DNA of 14,245 nucleotides from Pseudomonadota bacterium (GCA_016705325.1 JADIYJ010000025.1:1-14245), one strand, 5' to 3'. Shown: positions 1 through 7,921, counted from the stretch's first letter. The notes: a model not told the origin generated them from the sequence alone. Made by a program: numbers and translations.

Positions 1-843
1 GGCCATTGTTCCTTTGCTGCTCGCTTTTCGGCGAGTTGCTTCTGGTGTCGCCCGCCGCCTCGAACACGCGCCGCTCGTTCTGCAGTTGCAAATGCTCGAA
101 CATTTTCTCTACGTCCTCGAAGTGCTGCTGCAGGCTCACCTTCGACCCCGCGACGGATTCGACTTCCTGTGGAGTGATTTTTGGTGACCCACTCACGACG
201 CTGTCCGCCTTCGCCAGCCCTTTTGCCTCAAGCGCGTCAGGCCGCTCGGAGCCTCCATGTATCCTCGTCGACCGTTCGTACGCCGGCACCCGGGGTGGCG
301 ACGGTCTCCTTCTGTGCCGAGCGAATCAAGCATTTCCACCTGGACGCCGACCAACTCACCGGTGGCAATCGCAAGCGCCGATTCCCAATAGCCGATCCAG
401 CAAGGACGGCCGGATGACGGCGAGACCGAGGCTGGCCTGCTGCTCCAGGGTCAGACTGGTGGCGGAATAAAGTACGAAAGCCTTGCGGTGTAGCCGCTCG
501 ACCGGGTCGACAGCTTTACGCTCTGCGCATAGATCGCCGCGCCGTTGTCGAGCTTCATCGGCACCGTTTGCGGCGGCGGCTGATAGCTGCGCACTGGCGT
601 AAGCACGACACCGACATTCCTGCGGTCGCCACCGTCGATTGACTGTACATACCGCAGGCTCGTCGCAGAGTCCTGTTCGACCGACGTCCGCGAGGTCAAG
701 GCGCGCGCTGCGATCACGGTAGGGAACTCGGCCGGGACGGGACCGCCGGTCCCTGGAGCCTCCGTCCCCCGACCGGTCGTGCTCGCGGCGCCGGCCGTCA
801 CCGGCACTGCAACGGTCGCACACACTCGCAATACGTGTTTCAT
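1..843 (-). pseudogene. Exported protein of unknown function, frameshifted and 3'-truncated by the window edge
   Basis: I do not recognise the family. The ATG at 843 overlaps the stop of the OmpA-domain gene (ATGA, 843-840), so the two should be translationally coupled. The N-terminus MKHVLRVCATVAVPVTAGAAS looks like a signal peptide, so the product is probably periplasmic or outer-membrane. As read, the first frame stops at 451. Coding-like text continues in other frames: TLEQQASLGLAVIRP (about 455-400), ALAIATGELVGVQVEML (about 378-331), KETVATPGAGVRTVDED (about 311-261), then an open frame from about 240 to the edge containing KITPQEVESVAGSKV and a charged, probably helical stretch (HFEDVEKMFEHLQLQNERR). 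At least four frame changes are therefore needed. The reading could be a recent pseudogene or base-call error; the coherent peptides favour error. The C-terminus is not in the window. Confidence 0.5.
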
Positions 844-1932
844 GGTTGTGTCGACTGCGTCACCCATCGGATTGCGGCAAACGTCCCTTCAATTTCGTCA
901 GAGCGGTCGAATTCGACGCGGCGATTCATCGCGCGACCCTCGGGTGTGGCATTGCTGGCCAACGGCAGGGTGTCACCCTTGCCTTCGGCTTCAAAACGGT
1001 TCGCTGCCGCGCCAAGTTGCTGTGCGAGCACCGCCGCCACCGCCGCCGGCACGCTGCGACAGTTCAAGATTGCTCGCCGCCGCGCCGACGTTGTCCGTGT
1101 AGCCGACGATCCGGATTCGCGCCTCCGGTGAGCTTCCGGTGAGCCGCGACTTGCCGCAGCACGGGAGCTGACTCCGGCAGAACCACGTCCGAGCCATTGG
1201 CGAGTGGATACCGTGGGTCACAAATTTTCCCGACTCGAAGACGTCTTTTGCGGGCGGCGCACCTTCCGCGAAACGAACGTTCGTGATCATCGGCCCGGTC
1301 TTGGCCCACAGCCGGATTTCGAGCTGGCTTGGCAACCCCGCAGGCACCGAAATATCCGGCACGCTCGCCATGCGCTGCTGATCGATGTAGACCTTGAGAG
1401 CCTGACCGCGGGCCATGAACATCACGTGGTGACGGCCGGCCGGCGTAGTCATGCCCTCGAGTGGCGTCGTCGAAAATATGTCGCCGGACCGGAGCGCCAT
1501 GTCGTTTCCCTGCGGAAGGTCGCCTCCCAGGCCCGCCTTCCCCGCGCGTTCACTGCACGCACCGTAAGAGCAAGCCATGGGCGCGGTGCCGTGGAAATCG
1601 AATTCGAGCGTCCAGAATTCCGGCAGCGCTTCCATCGCCGGCAGCTTCCTTCGGATCGTGCCGTCGCTGGCGGTGCATCGGAGCCAGCGCTCACCGCCCA
1701 TCTCGGCGACCTCGAATGTACCGATTGCCAGGTTCCAGCGGCTCGGAAATTCACCGAGCTCCTCCTGACTGAAGTCGTCCATGAACAGCACGTTGTCGCC
1801 GGGCAAGTAATCAAACTTGGTCGACACCGACGAGACGCTGGCTGACCCGGCGTAGGCAGTGATCGTCGATGCGAGCAATCCGAGCGCGCACGACGCGAGC
1901 AGTCGCCCGCAAAGACCCTTACGGATTTTCAT
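840..1932 (-). pseudogene. OmpA-family outer membrane protein with N-terminal lectin-like domain, frameshifted as read
   Basis: The start at 1932 is chosen because AGGGGG lies 6-7 bases upstream and a clear signal peptide follows (MKIRKGLCGRLLASCALGLL, cleavage near AYA-GS). Residues about 40-220 hold a domain opening with FDYLPGDNVLFMDDFS, resembling the concanavalin-like N-terminal domain of some secreted OmpA proteins. The C-terminus is an OmpA peptidoglycan-binding domain: IRIVGYTDNVGAAASNLELS, then EGKGDTLPLASNATPEGR and NRRVEF. OmpA domains of this kind usually bind diaminopimelate of peptidoglycan and tie the outer membrane to the wall. The frame changes near 1207 (FVTHGIH to LANGSDVVLPESAPVLRQVA), about 1150, and about 1050. 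The first fits loss of one T from a TT pair (a CAC-TTC codon pair read as CAC-TC). The longest intact frame is 991-1932. The restored end at 840 overlaps the next gene's ATG. Confidence 0.75.
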
Positions 1933-2178
1933 CTGGTCCCCCTGGGCCGTCGAGGTGGCGACGAGCATGGAACTTGGGACGTCGCCAGGGGCGGCTGGCA
2001 TTTATTCGGATGGCGCCCGACTCTAGCACCGGCCGATCACCCGGGCCAGCCGCCGAATCTCCGCGTCGTAAACTGCGCGCGCTCGAGTTGGATAGGCAGC
2101 GGTCACTTTTCGATTCGCTCCTCGCCTGCTCAAAGTTGCGCGAGAATTCGTATGCATCCACCCTCCGAAGGGACCGTC
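1933..2178. other. Intergenic region between two divergent genes
   Basis: This 246-base spacer separates the minus-strand OmpA gene from the plus-strand flavoprotein gene and should carry both promoters. I see no convincing -35/-10 pair on either strand. The only clear signals are the two ribosome binding sites at its ends: AGGGGG for the OmpA gene and GAAGGGA at 2167-2173 for the flavoprotein. Short frames inside it lack a plausible ribosome site and are not called. Confidence 0.5.
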
Positions 2179-3855
2179 ATGAACGCGAATGCCTCCTTTA
2201 CGTCGACCGCGCGCCGCCTGGGGCTGGGGACCAGGGCGCGCCGCGCTCGCGCCGCGCGCGGGGCAGGCGTTCAGGCAATGCTGGCAGGCGTTGGCGCTCA
2301 CTTCGAAGACAAGCCGGCGCCGCGCGTCGAAGAGTTCGACCTGCCGCTGCCGCGCGTCACACCCCCCGCGACACTCGCCGCCTGCTTCTCCGCGTCACCA
2401 CTCGACCGCCTCAACCACAGCGCGGGCAAGAGCTACGCCGACTGCGCGCGCATGTGGCTGCGCCGACCGCCGTCGGCACCCGACTGGGTTGCCTTTCCGG
2501 ATGACGAGCAGGCCATCGTCGACATTCTCGACTGGGCGCAGGCAGGCAACGTTGCCGTGATTCCCTACGGTGGTGGCAGCAGCGTGTGTGGTGGCGTCGA
2601 GGCGGCGGTTGGCAGCGGCTTTGCAGGGACCGTGTCGATCGATCTCGAGCGACTCAACAAGGTGCTGGAAGTTGACCCGATCAGTCGGGCAGCGCGCATC
2701 CAGGCCGGAGCCCTCGGCCCGGAGCTGGCGGCACAATTGAAAGCGCACCGGCTCACGCTGCGCCATTTTCCGCAGAGTTTCGAATTCTCGTCCCTCGGTG
2801 GATGGATCGCGACGCGAGCGGGCGGTCATTACGCCACGCTGTACACACACATCGACGATTTCGTGGAGGCCACGCGCCTGGTGACGCCTGCCGGCGTGAT
2901 GCGGACGCGGCGACTTCCCGGCTCCGGTGCCGGGCCGGCACCTGATCGACTGGTCATTGGCTCCGAGGGCACGCTCGGCATGATCACCGAAGCCTGGGTG
3001 CGCGTGCAGGTGCCGCCGCGATTCCGCGCGTCCGCTTCGGCACAGTTCGACGATTACTTCGCCGCCGTCGCCTGCGTCCGGGCTCTCGCGCAATCGGGAC
3101 TCCATCCCAGCAATTGCCGGTTGCTCGATCCGGCGGAAACGATCTTCGCCGGCGTCGGCGACGGCCGCACGGCCATGCTCGTGCTGGCCTTCGAATCGGA
3201 CGACCATCCCCTGCAGGCCTGGATGGTCCGGGCGTTGGAGATCGTGAACAGTCACGGTGGACGGTACGACGCCGCAGCCGTGGCGCGATCGATGTCGTCC
3301 GAGGATTCCGTCGAACACCGCACCGGCGCGGCTGGCGCCTGGCGGGATGCCTTCATGCGCATGCCCTACTGGCGCGATCCCGCCGTCGGGCTCGGCGTAA
3401 TCATGGACACCTTCGAGACGGCGATCACCTGGGACCGCTTCGAGAGCTTCTACCGGTCCGTCAAGGAGGACGTCGCTCGCGCAATCTCACGCGCGACTGG
3501 CCAGAAGGCCCGGCTGTCCTGTCGCTTCACGCACCTCTATCCGGACGGTCCGGCACCTTATTTCACCCTTGCCGCCCGCGCTGCGGACGGCAGTGTCGCC
3601 AGCGCGCTTGCGGCCTGGCGGGACATCAAGCTCGCCGCCAACGAGGCCGTCGTTGCACACGGCGGAACCATCACACACCACCATGCCGTCGGTCGCGATC
3701 ACCGCAGCGGCTATGAGCGCGAAGTGGATCCGCTCTTCCGGCAGATGCTGGCAGCCGCAAAGCAGGTGGCCGACCCTCGAGGCATTCTCAATCCGGGCGT
3801 GCTGATCGACCCTGCCAGTCGGCCGATTGGAGCGATGGGGGTGCTTTCCGAATGA
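2179..3855 (+). CDS. FAD-binding oxidase, alkyldihydroxyacetonephosphate synthase-like
   Basis: This 558-residue flavoprotein has the two-part plan of the vanillyl-alcohol-oxidase family: an FAD-binding PCMH domain (about 100-280) and a C-terminal substrate domain. It carries the pyrophosphate loop PYGGGSSVCGGV (129-140), FPQSFEFSSLGGWIATRAGG (197-216), GSEGTLGMITEA (261-272), CRFTHLYPDGPAPYF (448-462), a histidine cluster HHHAVGRDH (500-508) and RGILNPG (534-540). The FEFSSLGGW and HHH motifs match eukaryotic alkyldihydroxyacetonephosphate synthase, which swaps the fatty acyl group of acyl-DHAP for a fatty alcohol in ether-lipid synthesis, using FAD non-oxidatively. Whether this bacterial relative does that or oxidises a hydroxy acid is not shown. 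An upstream in-frame ATG at 2152 exists, but 2179 has GAAGGGA six bases before it. The gene ends 22 bases from the convergent folA. Confidence 0.85.
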   Translation: MNANASFTSTARRLGLGTRARRARAARGAGVQAMLAGVGAHFEDKPAPRVEEFDLPLPRVTPPATLAACFSASPLDRLNHSAGKSYADCARMWLRRPPSAPDWVAFPDDEQAIVDILDWAQAGNVAVIPYGGGSSVCGGVEAAVGSGFAGTVSIDLERLNKVLEVDPISRAARIQAGALGPELAAQLKAHRLTLRHFPQSFEFSSLGGWIATRAGGHYATLYTHIDDFVEATRLVTPAGVMRTRRLPGSGAGPAPDRLVIGSEGTLGMITEAWVRVQVPPRFRASASAQFDDYFAAVACVRALAQSGLHPSNCRLLDPAETIFAGVGDGRTAMLVLAFESDDHPLQAWMVRALEIVNSHGGRYDAAAVARSMSSEDSVEHRTGAAGAWRDAFMRMPYWRDPAVGLGVIMDTFETAITWDRFESFYRSVKEDVARAISRATGQKARLSCRFTHLYPDGPAPYFTLAARAADGSVASALAAWRDIKLAANEAVVAHGGTITHHHAVGRDHRSGYEREVDPLFRQMLAAAKQVADPRGILNPGVLIDPASRPIGAMGVLSE

Positions 3856-3877
3856 AGCCTGGGCGCGACCCGGAAGT

Positions 3878-4396
3878 TCACTTGCGGTGCAGCGAATCGT
3901 CCACCGGGCGCCGCCTGCGCAGCTCGACGCAGCTGTACGCGTAGGTGTGCTTCTCGTCCGCCGCGTGCTTCTCGACCCGCAGTTCGTCCCACTCGTCGGC
4001 ATCGAGATCCGGAAAATACGTGTCCGCGTCGACGACCGCGTGCACACGCGTCAAATGAATGAGGCCCGTGCGCGGCAAGGCCAGGCGATAGATCTCCGCG
4101 CCGCCGATGATGCAGACCTCGGGCACGTCACCCGCAACGATCATTGCATCGTCCAGTGACGCAACGACGGTGACGCCAGGCACGTCAAAGCCGGCTTGGC
4201 GCGTCATGACGATGTTGTGCCGCCCGGGCAGGGGCCTTCCGATTGTGTCCCAGGTCTTGCGACCCATGACGATCGGCTTTCCCATCGTCAGGGTCTTGAA
4301 GCGCTTGAGGTCGTCGGGCAGGCGCCACGGCAGTCCACCGTCGCGCCCGATCGCGCCCCGCTCGTCCGTCGCCACGATGATCGAGACGAGCGGCAT
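3878..4396 (-). CDS. folA: Dihydrofolate reductase
   Basis: FolA reduces dihydrofolate to tetrahydrofolate with NADPH in the cytoplasm, closing the cycle opened by thymidylate synthase. The 172-residue product is of normal bacterial length. It shows VSIIVATDERGAIGRDGGLPW at the N-terminus, the substrate-site LPDDLKRFK with Asp29 aligning to the catalytic Asp27 of the Escherichia coli enzyme, the NADPH-binding VMGRKTWDTIGRPLPGR (43-59), and CIIGGAEIY (95-103). The C-terminal HTYAYSCVELRRR is usual for the final beta strand. The ATG at 4396 lies 8 bases after the stop of the SET-domain gene, so it is the last gene of the lgt-thyA-SET-folA operon. Its stop is only 22 bases from the stop of the convergent flavoprotein gene, leaving no room for a separate hairpin terminator. 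Confidence 0.97.
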   Translation of the reverse strand: MPLVSIIVATDERGAIGRDGGLPWRLPDDLKRFKTLTMGKPIVMGRKTWDTIGRPLPGRHNIVMTRQAGFDVPGVTVVASLDDAMIVAGDVPEVCIIGGAEIYRLALPRTGLIHLTRVHAVVDADTYFPDLDADEWDELRVEKHAADEKHTYAYSCVELRRRRPVDDSLHRK

Positions 4397-4404
4397 TGCG
4401 ATCC

Positions 4405-5055
4405 TCAGGCCCGCTTGCGTTTCGCGGCGGGCTTCCTGCCCCTGGCAGCAGCCTTCTTCTTCGCAGCGGCCCGCTTCTCTTTCTTCTTCCTGGCGTCGAT
4501 GGACTCGCGATCGAGCATCGTCTCGCGGCAGTTCGCGGCACCGCAACGGCAGGCGTAGAGCGCCAGCTCGTCGGGATCGTCGGTGCTTTCCCAGGTGAGC
4601 TGGTAGTCGTACCCCAGTTCCTCGCCCGGCTGGATCGCGCGGATCGCCTCGATGAAAACGCGGCGGCCTTCGATGATCGTCTCGCAGTTCGCGTCGCACT
4701 TGTGGTTGATGAAGCGCGCGGGATTGCCGCCGACGCCGGCGTCGATGCAGAGATCGTCGTCGACGACGAACAGGAACGTGTGGCCGTCGTCGTCGGCCTT
4801 CATCTCGTAACGCGAGTCCGCTTCCTCGTGCGAGATGCGATCGCCCACGTATTCGATGATGCGCGTGCCGCTGCGGATGCGGCGGGCCGCGTACACGCCG
4901 CGGCCATGGATCTTCGAGCGCTTGACGACATACGGCGGATTGCTCTCGGCCGTAGACGGCTTCGCCGTCTTCTGCGCATGGCGCATGTGCGCGTGATGCG
5001 TCACGGCGGTCTTCGACGACCTGGTCACGGGCTTGTTCGAGGGGGTCTTCTTCAT
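4405..5055 (-). CDS. SET-domain protein-lysine N-methyltransferase with basic tail
   Basis: The 216-residue product is a compact SET methyltransferase that would transfer methyl groups from S-adenosylmethionine to a protein lysine. Visible motifs are SKIHGRGVYAARRI (47-60), IIEYVGDRIS (66-75), the RFINHKCDANCE catalytic block (114-125, where most family members have NHSC), the EELGYDYQLTW active-site tyrosine segment (145-155) and a post-SET zinc motif, CRCGAANC (169-176). Residues 1-40 are basic and disordered-looking. Residues 183-216 are a lysine/alanine/arginine tail with KKK and KPAAK runs, like histone H1 or bacterial H1-like proteins. The ATG at 5055 overlaps the thyA stop (ATGA), so it is translated by coupling with thyA. 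The substrate is unknown; candidates are a DNA-binding protein, a ribosomal protein or its own tail. Confidence 0.92.
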   Translation of the reverse strand: MKKTPSNKPVTRSSKTAVTHHAHMRHAQKTAKPSTAESNPPYVVKRSKIHGRGVYAARRIRSGTRIIEYVGDRISHEEADSRYEMKADDDGHTFLFVVDDDLCIDAGVGGNPARFINHKCDANCETIIEGRRVFIEAIRAIQPGEELGYDYQLTWESTDDPDELALYACRCGAANCRETMLDRESIDARKKKEKRAAAKKKAAARGRKPAAKRKRA

Positions 5056-5846
5056 ACGGCGATGGGTGCCTTGATCGCGGGGTGTGCCTGGTAGCCGGCA
5101 AACTCGAAATCTTCGAAACGGTAATCGAAGATCGAGTCCGGCCGGCGCTTGATGACGAGTTGCGGCAGCGGCAGCGGCTCGCGCGAGAGCTGCAGCCGTG
5201 CCTGGTCGAAGTGATTGACGTAAAGGTGCGTGTCGCCGCCCGTCCAGACGAAATCGCCGACGCCGAGGTTGCACTGCTGCGCGACCATGTGCGTGAGCAG
5301 CGCGTAGGACGCGATGTTGAACGGCACGCCGAGGAACACGTCGGCGCTGCGCTGGTACAGCTGGCACGACAGCTTGCCGCCCGCCACGTAGAACTGGAAC
5401 AGTGCGTGGCACGGCGTGAGCGCCATGCGCTCGAGCTCGCCCACGTTCCAGGCATTGACTAGGATGCGGCGCGAATTCGGATCGCGCTTGATCAGGTCGA
5501 TGGCGCGCGCAATCTGGTCGATCTCGCGGCCGTCTGCGGCCTTCCACTTGCGCCACTGCGCGCCGTAGACCGGGCCCAGTTCGCCATCGGCATCGGCCCA
5601 TTCGTCCCAGATGGTGACGCCGTGCTCACGCAGGTAGCGCACGTTGGTGTCGCCGCTCAGGAACCAGAGCAGCTCGTGCACGACCGACTTCAGGTGCAGC
5701 TTCTTCGTCGTCATCAACGGGAAGCCGTCGTTCAGGTCGAACCGCATCTGCCAGCCGAACACCGCGCGCGTGCCGGTGCCGGTGCGGTCGCCCTTTTCGG
5801 CACCATGATCGAGGATGTGCTGCAGCAGCGCCTGGTATTGCCGCAT
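5052..5846 (-). CDS. thyA: Thymidylate synthase
   Basis: ThyA methylates dUMP to dTMP with 5,10-methylene-tetrahydrofolate and releases dihydrofolate, the substrate of FolA encoded two genes downstream. The 264-residue product is the same size as the E. coli enzyme. It shows RTGTGTRAVFGWQMRF (21-36), LWFLSGDTNVRYL (60-72), GPVYGAQWRKW (91-101), the phosphate-binding PNSRRILVNAWN (123-134), the catalytic cysteine in LTPCHALFQF (Cys146), QRSADVFLGVPFNIASYALL (165-184), and THLYVNHFDQ (206-215). The ATG at 5846 is 5 bases after the lgt stop, and the stop overlaps the start of the SET gene, giving tight operon packing. All catalytic and binding motifs are intact, so activity is expected. Confidence 0.98.
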   Translation of the reverse strand: MRQYQALLQHILDHGAEKGDRTGTGTRAVFGWQMRFDLNDGFPLMTTKKLHLKSVVHELLWFLSGDTNVRYLREHGVTIWDEWADADGELGPVYGAQWRKWKAADGREIDQIARAIDLIKRDPNSRRILVNAWNVGELERMALTPCHALFQFYVAGGKLSCQLYQRSADVFLGVPFNIASYALLTHMVAQQCNLGVGDFVWTGGDTHLYVNHFDQARLQLSREPLPLPQLVIKRRPDSIFDYRFEDFEFAGYQAHPAIKAPIAV

Positions 5847-5851
5847 CGTCG

Positions 5852-6649
5852 TCAGCCTGCGCGGTAATTCCCGGACGGCTGGCGTTGCCGGTACGCATAC
5901 GCCAGCATCGCGAAGCCGGCCAGGATCATGGGTAACGAGAGCACTTGCCCCATCGTTACCCAGTCGAACAGCAGGTAACCGCGGTTCGCGTCGGGCACGC
6001 GCACGAACTCGACCAGGAAGCGGAACACGCCATAGCAGACCAGGAACAACCCGGACGGCGCCCAGCGGAACCGCGGCCTGGACGTGAACCACCAGAGGAT
6101 CACGAACAGGACGAGGCCTTCGAGCGTCGCTTCGTACAGCTGCGAGGCGTGCAGCGGCACGCCGTCGACCACCACCGCCCAGGGCACGTCCGTGGGTTTG
6201 CCCCAGAGCTCGCCATTGATGAAGTTGCCGATGCGGCCGGCGCCGAAGCCGATGGCCGGGAGCGGTGCCGCGAAATCAAACACGTCGACCAGCTGTTTCC
6301 TGCGACTGCGCGCGAAAAGCGCCAGCCCGACGAGCGTTCCGACCAGGCCGCCATGGAACGACATCCCGCCTTCCCAGATGCGGAACACGCTGAGCGGCTC
6401 GCTCAGGATCCGCTCGGTGCCGTAGAACAGCATCCAGCCCAGGCGTCCACCCAGGATGATGCCGACGGCCGAGAAGAAAATGAGGGCGTCGACCTCGACC
6501 GGCTTCCAGCTCGACTCGGGTCGTCCGGCACGGCGACGAGCCAGCCACCAGGCCGACAGGAAACCCACCAGGTACATGAGGCCGTACCAGCGGACGTGCA
6601 GCGGTCCTAACGACAGCGCGATGGGATCGGGGTGCGGATAGACGAACAT
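5852..6649 (-). CDS. lgt: Phosphatidylglycerol--prolipoprotein diacylglyceryl transferase
   Basis: Lgt transfers a diacylglyceryl group from phosphatidylglycerol to the lipobox cysteine of prolipoproteins, the first step of lipoprotein maturation, and sits in the inner membrane. The 265-residue product has about seven hydrophobic segments. It shows the HVRWYGLMYLVGF N-terminal block, GGMSFHGGLVG with the essential histidine (His99), the family signature GRIGNFINGELWG (138-150) and YGVFRFLVEFVRVPD (207-220), holding the tyrosine and arginine known to be needed in E. coli. The start at 6649 follows the rlmI-like stop by 45 bases, so it may head its own operon or be read with that gene. lgt-thyA adjacency is common in Gammaproteobacteria. 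The two predicted lipoproteins at 10221-12814 would be its substrates. Confidence 0.97.
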   Translation of the reverse strand: MFVYPHPDPIALSLGPLHVRWYGLMYLVGFLSAWWLARRRAGRPESSWKPVEVDALIFFSAVGIILGGRLGWMLFYGTERILSEPLSVFRIWEGGMSFHGGLVGTLVGLALFARSRRKQLVDVFDFAAPLPAIGFGAGRIGNFINGELWGKPTDVPWAVVVDGVPLHASQLYEATLEGLVLFVILWWFTSRPRFRWAPSGLFLVCYGVFRFLVEFVRVPDANRGYLLFDWVTMGQVLSLPMILAGFAMLAYAYRQRQPSGNYRAG

Positions 6650-6694
6650 CGGCCGCGTATCTTACCTGTGGAACGGGTTGATCGCCCGTCCGGC

Positions 6695-7921
6695 TCAGTC
6701 CTGCACGACCCGGCAGAACAGCGATTTCAGGTAGCGCGTCTCGGCGATCGCCGGATGGAGCGGGTGATCGGGGGCATGCCCGCCAACCTCCACGACCTGC
6801 GCGAAGCGGTCGACATGGCGCGCCGCCTGCTGGATCGTGACCATGAGGTCGTCCAGTCCGAGATGGTGCGAACACGAGCACGAGACCAGGAAGCCGTCAC
6901 GCGCCAGCACCTGCATCGCCTGCTGGTTGAGCTTGCGATAGGCCGCCTGCCCCTTCGGGATGTCCTTGCGCCGCTTGATGAACGCCGGCGGATCGATGAT
7001 GACCACGTCGAACCGCTCACCCGCCTCGCGCAGCGCCGCCAGCGCGTCGAAGGCATCCGCGCGCTCGGTGCGGACGTTGTGCAGCCCATTGGCCGCGGCG
7101 GAACGCTGCAGCAGTTCGAGCGCAGGCGCCGACGAGTCCACGCACAGCACCTGGCTGGCTCCCGCGGCGGCGGCCGCGAGACCCCACGCGCCGAGGTAAC
7201 TGAAAACGTCGAGCACACGCGCACCCTTGACGTACTTCAGCAGCGCCCGCCGGTTGTACGCCTGGTCGTAGAACCAGCCGGTCTTCTGGCCGTGGCCCAT
7301 CGGCACGAAAAAGCGGACGCCGTTTTCCTCGACGACCGTTTCTTCGATGTCGGGCCCGATCGCCGTTTCGACGTAGCTCGGCAGCCCTTCGAGTTCGCGG
7401 GCCCCGGAATCGTTCTTCCAGATCAGCGCCTTCGGTCCGAGCACCTTGTCGACCGCTTCGGCGATCGCGGGCTTCATCGCTTCCATACCCGCCGTGCCGA
7501 TCTGGCCGACGACGATGTCACCGAAGCGATCGAGCACCAGCCCGGGCAGCCCGTCGGATTCGCCGTAGACGAGGCGGTAAAAAGGCTGCGCATACAACTT
7601 TTCGCGCAGCGCCAGCGCGATCTGCAGCCGGTGCACGATCAGCGACTTGCCGGGGGCGAATCCCGGATCGCGTCCGAGGATGCGCGCGCAGATCAATGCG
7701 TGCGGATTGACGTAGGCGTACCCCAGGAAGCGGTCGTTGCTCGCAACGACGCGACAGTGCGCCCCGGTTGCGAACGCCGTGAGAGGCGTGCGTACCGTGT
7801 CGACCTCGTTGCTGAAAATCCACAGGTGCCCGCCCGCAATGCGGCGCTCCTCGCGCGGCTTGAGCCGCAGCTCGGGGAGTTCGCTGGACGAAGTCGAGAG
7901 TGCCGGGGGCGGCGATGACAT
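6695..7921 (-). CDS. rlmI: Class I SAM-dependent rRNA methyltransferase, RlmI-like (PUA domain)
   Basis: This 408-residue protein matches the RlmI/YccW family, which methylates C5 of cytosine 1962 in 23S rRNA. An N-terminal PUA RNA-binding domain covers about residues 15-90 (RRIAGGHLWIFSNEV at 26-40). A linker domain (about 95-200) is followed by GQKTGWFYDQAYNR (211-224) and the SAM-binding motif VLDVFSYLGAWGLAA (236-250). Next come the acidic VDSS (261-264), VVIIDPPAFIKRRKD (306-320) and the catalytic-loop CSCSHHL (348-354). E. coli RlmI has GHKTGYYLDQ, DPPKF and CSCS at matching places. The exact target base is inferred from the family and could differ. The start at 7921 is the first ATG of the frame; residues 1-15 are low in complexity, so a start slightly inside is possible. 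It is divergent from the DUF255 gene. Confidence 0.9.
   Translation of the reverse strand: MSSPPPALSTSSSELPELRLKPREERRIAGGHLWIFSNEVDTVRTPLTAFATGAHCRVVASNDRFLGYAYVNPHALICARILGRDPGFAPGKSLIVHRLQIALALREKLYAQPFYRLVYGESDGLPGLVLDRFGDIVVGQIGTAGMEAMKPAIAEAVDKVLGPKALIWKNDSGARELEGLPSYVETAIGPDIEETVVEENGVRFFVPMGHGQKTGWFYDQAYNRRALLKYVKGARVLDVFSYLGAWGLAAAAAGASQVLCVDSSAPALELLQRSAAANGLHNVRTERADAFDALAALREAGERFDVVIIDPPAFIKRRKDIPKGQAAYRKLNQQAMQVLARDGFLVSCSCSHHLGLDDLMVTIQQAARHVDRFAQVVEVGGHAPDHPLHPAIAETRYLKSLFCRVVQD

Noticed and set aside
6..470. Plus-strand open frame of 154 residues at the left edge
   Set aside because: Cysteine- and serine-rich shadow of the minus-strand exported protein; the minus frames give normal-looking peptides such as KITPQEVESVAGSK.
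1204..1845. 213-residue plus-strand frame opposite the OmpA gene
   Set aside because: Arginine/histidine-rich antisense shadow with no ribosome site; the minus strand has a signal peptide and a recognisable domain.
4405..4500. Lysine-rich SET tail as a frameshift artefact
   Set aside because: It is in frame with the intact SET domain, uses normal codons and ends 8 bases before folA, so it appears genuine.
4396..5094. 232-residue plus-strand frame opposite the SET gene
   Set aside because: Antisense to a gene with clear SET motifs; valine/arginine-rich composition typical of a shadow in GC-rich DNA.
6673..6689. ACGGG/CCCGT inverted repeat between rlmI and lgt as a terminator or attenuator
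   Set aside because: Only five pairs with a seven-base loop and no T-run on either strand.
6632..7918. 428-residue plus-strand frame opposite the rRNA methyltransferase
   Set aside because: Long only because GC-rich DNA lacks stops; the minus strand carries all RlmI motifs.
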